Assembly (NCBI GenBank): GCA_963752855.1
Contig: CAVVZX010000047.1
Span: 124,001 to 188,000, forward strand
DNA length: 64,000 nt
From: DATJPW01 sp963752855
GTDB taxonomy: Bacteria; Desulfobacterota; Desulfomonilia; Desulfomonilales; Desulfomonilaceae
Direction of reading: 5' to 3'
Positions within the stretch are counted from its first letter, which is position 1. Each line of letters begins with the position of its first letter. The notes beneath the pieces are model-generated. The model was not told the DNA's origin. It searched no databases and worked only from the letters and a program-made list of their open reading frames with translations. Shown piece by piece: positions 26,521-35,442 of this stretch. Both the position numbers and the translations under genes were made by a program.

Positions 26521-28465
26521 TTGGCTGAAAGAAAACCTAACTCAATCCTTGAAACACTCCAATCGCCCGAAGACATAAAAAGACTGTCCATCGACGAATT
26601 GCAACTACTGGCCGGCGAGGTTCGCGAATTAATAATTGACACCGTTTCCAGGACGGGCGGACATCTGGCCTCAAGTCTTGGAGTGGTCGAATTGACCATC
26701 GCTCTGCTGAAGGTATTTTCACCTCCCGAGGACCGGATAGTCTTCGACGTCGGTCATCAGTCCTATGCGTACAAAATATTAACGGATAGACGCGAAGTAT
26801 TTCACACCTTGCGAAAGAAAGGTGGGTTATCCGGTTTTCCGAAAAGGGACGAGAGTCCGTACGATGTCTTTGATGTCGGGCACGCAGGTAACGCCATAAG
26901 CGTTGCGGCCGGTCTCGCTCAAGCACGGTGTTTCGACGGCGCGGATAGGAAAGTCATAGCCGTTGTAGGCGACGGTTCCCTTACTTGTGGGGTTTCATAC
27001 GAGGGCCTCAACCAGGCGGGCGCGGCGGAAAAGGATCTGATAATAATCCTTAATGATAACGAAATGTCGATTTCGCACAATGTCGGCGCTATGGCGGCAT
27101 ACCTGAACCGTATCATGACCGGACATCTTGTCACCCGCTTTCGTGACGAAATCAAGAGCTTGTTGAAAAACCTGCCGGGAAGCATGGGCAGATCCATGTA
27201 CGGAATGGCCAGGCAGTTCGAGGATGCGCTTAAAGGTTTTTTGACACCGGGACGACTGTTCGAGGACTTGGGCTTCACTTATGTTGGCCCAATAGATGGA
27301 CATCGGCTGAAACATCTCATTGATACGCTGGTTAATGTGAAACGCTTCCGCAAGCCCGTACTGATCCACACCGTGACTCACAAGGGCAAGGGATATGGCT
27401 GTGCGGAAGAGGACCCGGCTCGTTTCCACGGAGTAGGTCCTTTTGATAAAGCCACCGGAAAAATCGTGGAATCACCGGGTCCGCCTTCGTACACTAGTGT
27501 TTTCGGCGACTACGATGGTCAAGCTGGCGCGGGATGATTCCAAAATCGTCGCTGTCACAGCGGCTATGGAGTACGGCACAGGTCTGGCTGAATTCGGACG
27601 CCTGTTTCCGAGCCGTTTCTTCGATGTGGGAATAGCGGAGCAGCATGGAGTGGTCTTTGCCGCAGGCCTTGCGAGGGAAGGCTATAAGCCGGTGGTCGCA
27701 ATTTATTCCACATTTGTCCAAAGAGGCTACGACCATCTGATTCACGACGTTTGCATGCAGAAATTCCCGGTCATTCTGGCTATGGATCGTGCGGGAGTGG
27801 TGGGAGAAGACGGCCCGACGCATCATGGGGTCTTTGACATCGCATTTTCCAGATCTATCCCTAATATGACCGTGATGGCCCCGTCGGATGAGAATGAACT
27901 GGCGGATATGCTGGCCACAGCGCTGGTCTGCGGCGGTCCCTGCGCGATTCGCTATCCGCGAGCGCACGCCACGGGCCTACCCATGAAAAGTTATCCCGAG
28001 ACTTTGCCGATAGGGAAAGCGCGGATGATGGCCGAAGGAAGCGACATCTTGATCATCGCCATCGGTTCTATGGTTGGTCCCTCCGTTGAGGCGTCGCACA
28101 TCCTGTCGCAGGAAGGCTTTTCGGTGGCGGTAATGGACGCGCGATTCGTCAAACCTTTGGATCGCGACCTCATTCTCGAGAAAGCCGCCGCCGCCGGCAT
28201 GGTTCTCACAGTGGAAGAGGGTGTGCTGGCCGGCGGTTTTGGCAGTAGCGTACTCGAAGTTCTCTCAGAAGAGGGTCTGCACAGTATCGTCACAGCGCGC
28301 ATGGGAATTCCGGATAGTTTCGTGGAACACGGAGCCCGATCCGAACTACTGGAGGAGTTGGGTCTCTGTGCGGAAGGGATCGCCCAACAGGCGCGTGTTG
28401 TGTTGGAGCGCCGATCGGTCCCAACAGTGAGACGGGTTTCATTCTTAAGAGGCGTAAGCAACTGA
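26521..28465 (+). CDS. dxs: 1-deoxy-D-xylulose-5-phosphate synthase, frameshifted
   Basis: Thiamine-diphosphate enzyme that makes DXP from pyruvate and glyceraldehyde 3-phosphate, the first step of the MEP isoprenoid route. Motifs: FDVGHQSYAYKILTDRR, GHAGNAISVAAGLA, ThDP-binding VVGDGSLTCGVSYEGLNQAG and the transketolase C-terminal half with FFDVGIAEQHGVVFAAGLAR (catalytic Glu). The frame shifts near 27505-27511: VFGDY in frame 1 becomes TMVKLARDDSKIVAV in frame 2 when one base is dropped. Rebuilt length about 648 residues against a usual 620-640. TTG at 26521 is the first possible start after an in-frame TGA at 26509; the A/G-rich GAAGGAA touches it. Confidence 0.9.
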
Positions 28466-28801
28466 CTTGCGCAAGATCCGCCGGCCATAATCCGACTCTC
28501 GCGGGAAAGAGTGTCATTGCGACCGTTGAGACCGAGGGAGGCAATCTCCAGTCTCCTTGAAGGAATGGGCTTGGGGTGGAGATGGGCAGTCTTGCCCATC
28601 GACCTCCTTCCCTGTTGGTACCGGGGGGATCTGCCAAACGCCTGTCCCAGCCATTCGGTCATCGCAAGCAACAGGGGGTTGCGGGACATCCACGCTGCCG
28701 CTGAATGCTGCCTCTCGAATAACTAATCCCCAGCCATAATGCAATATGTCTTGACCGTTCCGGAAAGGGATTTATCTTTCTCGCTGAGAGCCGTCTTAAA
28801 T
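28466..28801. other. Intergenic region with palindromic repeat
   Basis: Holds a copy of the GTCATTGCGA...GGCAATCTCC repeat at 28513-28549 and an 8-base inverted repeat GATGGGCA-GTCT-TGCCCATC a little downstream. No gene is supported. Confidence 0.5.
28513..28549 (+). repeat. Dispersed repeat GTCATTGCGA...GGCAATCTCC
   Basis: Single copy here. Two facing copies form the palindrome at 45986-46057. Both are in gene-free DNA. Confidence 0.5.
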
Positions 28802-30479
28802 ATGACTGACAAACCTCAGAATCCTACAAAATCGACAATACAGTCCGGCGTCACTTGGCGGCGTGGAGGACGAGAATTCGGATCACAAGCTCTGCGCGAT
28901 CCGGCCAAGCTGATCCTTCTTTTCAACGCGTCCAAAGCTCTCGCTGCGACCAGTGATCTCGATCAACTGCTGGCCGTGATTGTCGGCGAAGTGCGATTTG
29001 TCCTCAAGTGCGAAGGCGCAGCGGTAGTTCTGTACGACCCTGAAAAGGATGATTTCTACTGGCGCACAGTGGAGGATAAAGGGGGCTTTCTGGAGGCGGC
29101 CAAAGAGGAGATCCGGATTCCCAAGGATCAAGGAGTGGTCGGATGGGTGTTCAGCACCGGTGAGCCTGCCTTGATCAACGACGCGGCCAATGAGCCGAGA
29201 CTGTACCGACCGGTCGAAGACAAATCCGGTTTTAAGCCTCGCAACCTGATCTGCGTTCCGTTGCAGACCAGAGAAAAGAGACTTGGGAGTCCTCTACGCT
29301 CTGGGCAAGGTGGAAGGTTCGTTTACGGACGAGGACGTGGAGATCATGGAGGCCCTTTCCAGCAATGTCGCATTGGCGTTGGACAACGCATCCTATTATG
29401 AAAGCCTTATGAAATCCCATAAGGAACTCGAAAGGCTCGACCGCGTCAAGACCAAGATGCTCCATCACCTTTCCCATGAATTGATGACGCCGCTAGCTAT
29501 AATCGAAGCTAGTTTGAGGCTCATGGAGCGAAGGATGGAAGCTGCTCGGGTTGACACGAGCGTCCTGCCGTTTGAGCGCATCCGAAGGAACCTGGAGCGC
29601 CTGAAAACTATGGAAAAACAGGTCAGTTTTATTGTCGAAGAAAAGGAATATGAGCAGAGGGAGCTGATTGTAGCTTGCCTGGATACCCTGAAAGACTTCA
29701 TTGAGATCACGCAAGAGGAGGAGCCTGCTCTTCGCGAGGCTATGGAAGCTCTGCGGATGAGGATGGATGAATATTATCCCGGCAAAATGCGGGAGGCTTG
29801 GCGGCTGTCCACCACGGCCGCTTTCCAGGGTCTGGAATTCCGAGTCAAAGAAATGACCAAGGAACGGACGCTCGATGTGATATTCGAGCCGCCGGACCCT
29901 GCGATCCTCAAAATACAACCGCAAATAATGTTATCCGCTATAGGCGGTTTAATTCGCAACGCCATCGAGAACACCCCCGATCACGGCAAGATCACTGTGA
30001 CCGGCCGAAAATCACCTTCAGGATACACAATTAGGGTCCGTGATTTCGGCGTCGGTATTCCCGAAAGCGAGCAGCCCAACATTTTTGAGGGGTTCTATCC
30101 TGTTCAAGAAACGGAGATGTACAGTTCCAGGTCTCCGTACGAATTCAATGCCGGCGGAACGGGCGCGGACCTGCTGAAGATCAAGATATTCGCGGAGCGC
30201 TTCGGATTCAGCATAGGGTTTACGAGTCAGCGTTGCACCTGCATTCCCACGCCGCGGGATGTCTGTCCGGGTGACATCGCGGAATGCAAATTCTGCAAAA
30301 CTGTCAAAGACTGCTACCGTAATGGCGGCAGCGAATTCGTCATTGATATCCCGCCAGCGTTGATCGAGGCGGAAAGGGACAGGCTGACACGGACTCAGCG
30401 CAATATCGCGGCCGCCTCTTGCAGACCTTGCGTTAAGTTCCCAAAAGGAGTCCATCATCATCTCGTAAATGACCACTAG
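28802..30479 (+). CDS. GAF-domain sensor histidine kinase with Cys-rich insert, frameshifted
   Basis: Cytosolic two-component kinase. The GAF domain (LNMTDK start to about residue 180) has GGFLEAAKEEIRIPKDQGVV then GWVFSTGEPALINDAA. A frameshift at 29288 (one extra base in GGGAG) joins QTREKRLG to VLYALGKVEGSFTDEDVEIM. The His box is HHLSHELMTPLAIIEASLRL. The ATPase has LIRNAIENTPDHG (N box), VRDFGVGIPESE (G1) and GGTGADLLKIKIFAERFG (G2). Between G2 and the last strand there are six Cys (CTCIPTPRDVC, then CKFCKTVKDC), a possible metal site. No partner regulator is adjacent. The C-terminal tail after IDIPPALIEAERDR runs into the convergent gene, so the true end may lie earlier. Confidence 0.8.
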
Positions 30480-30626
30480 CCTGTTATGGGCTGACCCTGC
30501 GCGGCGCAGTCGGTCATCAATTTTCCTCTGGAATTCTCTAAGCTCGGGATGCTCGCGCAAAAAATCATCCCGTTCCTTAAGCGCTTCTGCTTGCATATCA
30601 TTTTTGATACTAAATAAATGAGCCAT
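30018..30626 (-). CDS. DUF3135-like small protein, overlong frame
   Basis: Only the first 75 or so residues (about 30400-30626) look like a protein: MAHLFSIKNDMQAEALKERD, FLREHPELREFQRKIDDRLR and NRLVVIYEMMMDSFWELN. Their pattern, ending in an Arg-rich helix before a Met-Met, resembles DUF3135. The rest of the open frame lies antisense to the histidine kinase and is probably not coding; a missed stop just past WELN (a TAA in the next frame) would end the gene. AAAGGTG sits 6 bases before the ATG. Moderate to low confidence. Confidence 0.4.
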   Translation of the reverse strand: MAHLFSIKNDMQAEALKERDDFLREHPELREFQRKIDDRLRRAGSAHNRLVVIYEMMMDSFWELNARSARGGRDIALSPCQPVPFRLDQRWRDINDEFAAAITVAVFDSFAEFAFRDVTRTDIPRRGNAGATLTRKPYAESEALREYLDLQQVRARSAGIEFVRRPGTVHLRFLNRIEPLKNVGLLAFGNTDAEITDPNCVS

Positions 30627-30680
30627 GATGACACCTTTACTAATTCTTCAGTAGACAATTAATTGTTTAAATAATGTAAT

Positions 30681-30703
30681 CTGGCTATCCGCTTGACTCC
30701 AGT
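30681..30703 (+). repeat. Left terminal inverted repeat of IS1595-type element
   Basis: Begins CTGGCTATCCGCTTG and is a perfect reverse complement of 31669-31691. Confidence 0.92.
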
Positions 30704-30727
30704 AGCTACTATATGTAGTATCCAGGC

Positions 30728-31669
30728 ATGGAAGACTATCCGCAGAGTGTTCTCGATTTTGAGAGCCGCTTTGCAACTGACGAGGCATGCAGGGAATACC
30801 TGGTTCAGTTGCGTTGGCCGGATGGGTTTGTCTGTCCCAGATGCAGCCATCGTGGAGGCTGGCTTACTAGCCGGGGCCTTTACCATTGTGGGAATTGTGG
30901 GTACCAAGTTTCCGCCACTGCCGGGACGATCTTTGAGGACACCCGCAAGCCATTGCGTCTGTGGTTTCGGGCGATGTGGTACATGACGAGCCAGAAGCAA
31001 GGTGTCAGTGCGCTTGGGCTGCAACGAGTGCTGGGTTTGACGCGGTACGAGACCGTCTGGAAATGGCTGCATAAGTTGCGTCATGCTATGGTGCGTCCAG
31101 GACGCGACCGCATAGGCGGAATCATAGAGCTTGACGAGATCTACATCGGTGGCGCCAAGACCGGAAAGCGTGGTCGAGGGGCTATTGGTAAAACGTTGGT
31201 AGTTGTTGCAGCCCAAGAGGATGGAAAGCGCATAGGACGTATTCGTCTTCATCGCGTGTCGGACGCGTCAGCGGCAAGTCTAATGCCGGCGGTGGAAACC
31301 GGAGTAGAAAAGGGCAGTGTCGTGAGGACTGATGCATGGCAGGGATACTTGCCCTTAGCGTCTCTAGGCTACAAGCATTTGGTAGTGAGGAAGGATCATT
31401 CTGTGGGAGAGAACGTCCTGCCGCTTGTCAATACGGTGGCCTCACTTGTGAAGCGGTGGCTGACAGGAACTCATCAGGGAGCAGTGCGTCCCTCACATCT
31501 GGACTACTACTTGGACGAATACACTTTCCGATTCAACCGACGGAGGTCCAAGTCTCGAGGGAAACTATTCTATCGCCTGGTTCAGCAGGCAGTAATGGTG
31601 CAACCGATAACCGGAAGAAACATACGTGGAGGTCGGCTCAACTCAGCAGAACACAATGTATTGTGTTAA
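30728..31669 (+). CDS. IS1595-family transposase (ISXO2-like)
   Basis: 313 residues. An N-terminal zinc ribbon (CPRCSHRGG and CGNCGYQ) is followed by a wHTH and a DDE-type catalytic domain: ELDEIYIGGAKTGKRGRGA (first Asp), RTDAWQGYLPL (second Asp) and YYLDEYTFRFNRRRSKSRGK (the Asn/Glu region of ISXO2-type DDNE enzymes). Full length and unbroken. Confidence 0.93.
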   Translation: MEDYPQSVLDFESRFATDEACREYLVQLRWPDGFVCPRCSHRGGWLTSRGLYHCGNCGYQVSATAGTIFEDTRKPLRLWFRAMWYMTSQKQGVSALGLQRVLGLTRYETVWKWLHKLRHAMVRPGRDRIGGIIELDEIYIGGAKTGKRGRGAIGKTLVVVAAQEDGKRIGRIRLHRVSDASAASLMPAVETGVEKGSVVRTDAWQGYLPLASLGYKHLVVRKDHSVGENVLPLVNTVASLVKRWLTGTHQGAVRPSHLDYYLDEYTFRFNRRRSKSRGKLFYRLVQQAVMVQPITGRNIRGGRLNSAEHNVLC

Positions 31670-31691
31670 CTGGAGTCAAGCGGATAGCCAG
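31669..31691 (-). repeat. Right terminal inverted repeat of IS1595-type element
   Basis: Perfect reverse complement of the left repeat; overlaps the last base of the transposase gene. Confidence 0.92.
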
Positions 31692-32281
31692 ATAATGTAA
31701 TTATGATTCGGATTATTTCAATCTGAAGTGAAGAATTTGCCGAGGACGTCGGCCGCCAAGATGAAGAGGCCGATGCGGCGGCGCCATCGTCTAATTTTGT
31801 TGGAGGAGCCGTGAACTCTTTTTCCAAGAAAACCCTCGTTGGCAGGTTGGCTGCGGTCATAGCAGCATCGATAAGCGTCGCGGCGCTGGCGTATTCGCTG
31901 ATCACTTACGGCCTGCTTGAGTGGGTTCCTCACCCGACGCCCACAGCGGTTTCGCCGCCACCGCCCCTAGGCGCCAAACTAGCGGACCACGGGACCCACA
32001 TGGTCTACGTCCCGGATGGGGTTTCTTTCGACAAAAAACATTGGCTTCTTTTTGCCCTTTCTCCTTCCGGGGATGCGCGTTCGATGATTTTGAAGTGGCG
32101 CAAGGCAGCTGATAGGCACGCGTGGGTCGTAGCGGCGTCTAAAGAATCGAAAAACGGACTGCCTTTCAAAGTCGGCTTAGGCATGATAAATGCGGAATTG
32201 CGCGAGGTGAAAGAGAGATGGGAACCTCTATTAATTACCCCGGCAACGTGGGATTTTCCAAAATACTTCGTTTCGGCATAA

Positions 32282-33530
32282 TTTGAGCCGGATTTTGAGC
32301 AAGATTCAGGTAGAAACTCTGCTTTTTCGGGGTATTCCCCGCTTTTTAAGCTACTGCGGGCGCATCTCTCCTAATGTAGCGTAACGCAGGTTTGCAGCAC
32401 GCACATCACGCTTGATCAATTGGACCAGACGCTTCATGTTGTAGACGAGGTTCATCATGCCAATCTTGACATTCGCGCGTGCCAAACCAATGGTGCGCAC
32501 AATATGGCCGCCCATTGCATGCTGTGCGCCAAATATATGTTCCACCCGTGCTCTAGTCTTCGACTTGATCCGATTTGATGCCTTTTGCTCGTCGGTAAGA
32601 GGATGGCCGCGGGCCCCTTTTTCATGGATCTGACTTTCAAACTCATTAGCAACCAGCCGCTCTTCGCGCTCTTTGGAACGGTATGCGCTGTCTCCGTATA
32701 TCGGGCGCTTCTTACCGTCGGTATCGATTGTCTGATCCAGGAGTTCTTCAAACACCTGGCTGTCATGCACCGCCGCATCGCTCACTGCGTAACTCTGCAC
32801 CAGCTTGTTGGCTTCGTCGGCATTTATATGGTTTTTGTAGCCGTAGTGCCTCTCTTCATTCTTCTTCGTCCAACGTGCATCAACATCCTTCTGACGCCGT
32901 TTGGCCGGCTTCTTGTCCCACACTTTAGGTGGCTCTCCTGCCTTGATGCCGGCGTTCTCTTCTCGACTGTTACGTTGACGTGGCACTTCAACAAACGTGG
33001 CATCAATCATTTGCCCCGCACGCGCCACATAGCCATGCATCGCCAACTGCTCATGAAACTTCGCAAACAGCTCATCAACCAAGTTCAACTCTTTCAGGCG
33101 TTCACGAAACAACCATACCGTCTTGGCATCCGGTACCCGGCTTTCAAGCTGTAACCCCAGAAATCGCATGAACGATAGACGATCCCGAATCTGATATTCA
33201 ATCCCATCATCCGACAGGTTATTCAACTGCTGAAGCACCAAAATCTTGAACATTAGAACCACATCAATCGGCTTCGCCCCTGCGTTACTCTTCCTGGCTT
33301 TCTCATACACAACATTCAAGCTGGGTCGAAATGCTTCCCAGTCAATCTGCTCTTTCAGTCCAACCAACGGATCACCCATCTCTGTCAGCTTGGCTGTACA
33401 CTCATGAATATCGAAAAAACCGGGTTGAAGGCGAATTGGCATTTTGATCTTTCTCCGTGTCTGGGATACTCTTGCTCCATAACACAGCGGCACCCAAAAC
33501 ACTTACACAATACGCTGAAGATCGATCAAT
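32282..33530 (-). mobile_element. IS5-family insertion sequence
   Basis: About 1.25 kb inside the hydrolase gene, carrying one transposase on the minus strand. I could not fix the ends: no clear matching terminal repeats or 4-base target duplication could be read by eye, although AATAC occurs near both sides (about 32262 and 33508). The coordinates are estimates from where hydrolase coding stops and resumes. Confidence 0.7.
32351..33442 (-). CDS. IS5-family transposase
   Basis: 363 residues from MPIRLQPGFFDIHECTAKLT; an upstream Met at 33502 is possible but GGAG lies before 33442. DDE-type fold: AGQMIDATFVEVPRQRNSRE (first Asp), YGDSAYRSKEREERLVANEF (second Asp) and SKTRARVEHIFGAQHAMGGH (Glu with the Y/R-type motif of IS5). 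The frame is unbroken. Confidence 0.92.
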   Translation of the reverse strand: MPIRLQPGFFDIHECTAKLTEMGDPLVGLKEQIDWEAFRPSLNVVYEKARKSNAGAKPIDVVLMFKILVLQQLNNLSDDGIEYQIRDRLSFMRFLGLQLESRVPDAKTVWLFRERLKELNLVDELFAKFHEQLAMHGYVARAGQMIDATFVEVPRQRNSREENAGIKAGEPPKVWDKKPAKRRQKDVDARWTKKNEERHYGYKNHINADEANKLVQSYAVSDAAVHDSQVFEELLDQTIDTDGKKRPIYGDSAYRSKEREERLVANEFESQIHEKGARGHPLTDEQKASNRIKSKTRARVEHIFGAQHAMGGHIVRTIGLARANVKIGMMNLVYNMKRLVQLIKRDVRAANLRYATLGEMRPQ

Positions 33531-33925
33531 TTTTAGAGGTGCCCAGATATCCCGTGGATGAGAGGAGGGTGATATTCACCGGATTGTCCGGCGGGGGCAT
33601 GGTTTCACACGCGTTCGCGAAATTCTACCCTCAACTGGCGTCGGCGGTGGTTATCAACACCGGCATGATGGAGGAATCGTTCATGACAGCGGATTACCCT
33701 GAGCAGAAGGTGGCGGTGTTTCTCGCAAGCCCCACTGACTTCAGGTACAAGGAAATGCAGCGCGATCTGGCTTTTCTGGAATCTCATAGGTGGAAGACAA
33801 AATGGATTGAGTTTCGGGGTGGACATGCGCTGGCCCCCGATGAGGTGTGTGAGCAAGCGGCCCAATGGCTCGAAGAAAACCTGAGAGGTTAGTGCGTCAT
33901 AATGTTAGAGTTTTTTGGGAAGGGG

Positions 33926-33963
33926 CCGGGGAACCCTTTTTTGCACAAAAAAGGGTTCCCCGG
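33926..33963. terminator. Bidirectional terminator hairpin
   Basis: Perfect 17-base stem CCGGGGAACCCTTTTTT with a GCAC loop. The A/T part of the stem supplies a T-run in either direction. It lies between the convergent hydrolase remnant and the response-regulator gene. With its flank at 33901-33925 it matches the dispersed repeat at 45904 and 9691. Confidence 0.75.
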
Positions 33964-33980
33964 AAGGCTTTTCATTCTTC

Positions 33981-35399
33981 TCAATCAGCGGCTTGGGCCC
34001 AGTTTTCTTCCGAGGAATCCGGGGATTGTTGGTCGATTCCATATTCTTTGAGTTTGTGTTGCAGGGTCCGGCGAGTTATCCCCAGGACGCGAGAGGTGCG
34101 GGTACGGTTTCCATCATTGTCGTCAAGAGTTATAAGAATTAATTCCCGCTCCATTTCTTTTAATGTCATGCCGGGCCGGAGACCTTCTCTGAATTCTTTG
34201 CCGTAGGAGTCACCTGTGCTGTCGAGGATTGGTTGGGGAAGCTCGGAAAAGGGCACATAATCGTCTCGTGTCAGAATCACGCAGCGCTCTACAACGTTTT
34301 CAAGCTCTCGGATATTACCCGGCCAGGAATAACGCATCAAGGCGTCCAGCGCGCGGGGGTGGAATCCCTGGACATTCCGTCCGTTCTTCTCATTATATTT
34401 TCGGAGGAAATGCTCAATAAGCAGAGGAATGTCCTCCTTACGTTCCCTCAGAGGGGGCAACTCTATCGGCACCACATTAAGGCGGTAAAAAAGGTCTTCG
34501 CGGAATCTGCCGCTTTTCACCTCATCAGTTAGCACCCGGTTCGTGGCTGTGATGATCCTGATATCTATCTTGACGGTCCTGGTCGAGCCCAGGGGTTCAA
34601 ATTCTCTTTCCTGAAGCACCCTTAGCAATTTGGTCTGAGTGGCGAGAGTCATTTCCGCGATTTCATCAAGGAAAATGGAACCGCCGTCGGCCAGTTCGAA
34701 GCGGCCGGGTCTGCGTCTATCCGCTCCTGTGAACGCCCCTTTTTCGTGGCCGAAAAGTTCAGCCTCCAGCAAGGTTTCGGGCAGCGCCGCGCAATTCACT
34801 TTGATGAATCGCTTGTCAGCCCGCCCCGACCCCTGATGAAGCGCGTTGGCAATCAATTCCTTGCCGGTTCCGGAATCGCCTAGAATAAGCACTGTCGCTT
34901 CCGATGGCGCTACTTGCGCGACTCTTTCCAGCACGTCCTTCATCTTCTGCGAACGACCAACGATGCTGGACTTGTCAAAGAGATTCTCAATCCGTCTTCT
35001 CTGGAGTATGTTGTCTTCTTTGAGGCGCCAGAACTCGAGGGTCTGAAGCACTTTGAACCTGAGTTCCTCCATATCCAGCGGCTTTGTCAAATAGTCGTGG
35101 GCCCCTGCCTGGAGCGCCTGCACAGCGGTCTCGACGGATGCATAAGCAGTGATGATTATGACCGGTATTCCCGGCGAGATTTTCTTGATTCCCTTGAGCG
35201 CCTCTATCCCATCCATCTGGGACATGCGATTATCCATAAGAATCAGATCGAAGAACTCTTCGGAAACACGGGAGATGGCCTCGGTGCCATCACCGGCCTC
35301 GAAGACCTGATATCCGTCCAATGAGAGATTGGCTTGCAGCATCTTGCGCTGGGACGGTTCATCGTCCACAACGAGAATTTTTGCTTTACGAGCGGTCAT
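33981..35399 (-). CDS. NtrC-family sigma-54 response regulator
   Basis: 472 residues. Receiver domain with ILVVDDEPSQRKMLQANL and the phospho-Asp in DLILMDNRMSQMDG; Lys in YLTKPLDMEE. AAA+ domain: Walker A LGDSGTGKELIANALHQGSG, the sigma-54 contact loop ELFGHEKGAFTGADRRRPG, Walker B GGSIFLDEIAEM and an R-finger segment FREDLFYRLNVVPI. A Fis-type HTH (GNRTRTSRVLGITRRTLQHK) ends the protein. It activates sigma-54 promoters after phosphorylation, probably by the kinase encoded 43 bases upstream on the same strand. Target genes unknown. Confidence 0.95.
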   Translation of the reverse strand: MTARKAKILVVDDEPSQRKMLQANLSLDGYQVFEAGDGTEAISRVSEEFFDLILMDNRMSQMDGIEALKGIKKISPGIPVIIITAYASVETAVQALQAGAHDYLTKPLDMEELRFKVLQTLEFWRLKEDNILQRRRIENLFDKSSIVGRSQKMKDVLERVAQVAPSEATVLILGDSGTGKELIANALHQGSGRADKRFIKVNCAALPETLLEAELFGHEKGAFTGADRRRPGRFELADGGSIFLDEIAEMTLATQTKLLRVLQEREFEPLGSTRTVKIDIRIITATNRVLTDEVKSGRFREDLFYRLNVVPIELPPLRERKEDIPLLIEHFLRKYNEKNGRNVQGFHPRALDALMRYSWPGNIRELENVVERCVILTRDDYVPFSELPQPILDSTGDSYGKEFREGLRPGMTLKEMERELILITLDDNDGNRTRTSRVLGITRRTLQHKLKEYGIDQQSPDSSEENWAQAAD

Positions 35400-35442
35400 G
35401 GAATTTCCTATTTTTCGAATTGAGATGTATTGTTAAACAAAC

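Larger units (their letters stand above)
30681..31691 (+). mobile_element. IS1595-family insertion sequence, complete
   Basis: About 1.01 kb bounded by perfect 23-base terminal inverted repeats (30681-30703 and 31669-31691, beginning CTGGCTATCCGC). Identical 10-base flanks ATAATGTAAT at 30671-30680 and 31692-31701 are the target duplication; 8 bases is usual for this family, and the extra 2 may be chance. It carries one intact transposase and no passenger gene, so it looks recent and possibly active. Confidence 0.92.
31811..33892 (+). pseudogene. Alpha/beta hydrolase (esterase-like) split by an IS5-type element
   Basis: The 5' part (31811 to about 32275) encodes an N-terminal anchor (LAAVIAASISVAALAYSLIT), a Pro-rich linker and the first half of a hydrolase domain (HWLLFALSPSGDARSMILKW, WVVAASKESKNG). 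The 3' part (about 33520-33892), in the same frame, encodes VPRYPVDERRVIFTGLSGGG (nucleophile Ser in GLSGGGM) and the C-terminal His region IEFRGGHALAPDEVCEQAAQ. The two halves are separated by the IS5-type element. The disrupted protein was a secreted or membrane-anchored serine esterase, PHB-depolymerase-like. Loss of function is nearly certain. Confidence 0.82.

Noticed and set aside
32282..33530. Exact ends of the IS5-type element
   Set aside because: AATAC, TTAC and GAGCAAGA occur near both sides, but none gives matching terminal inverted repeats next to a target duplication.
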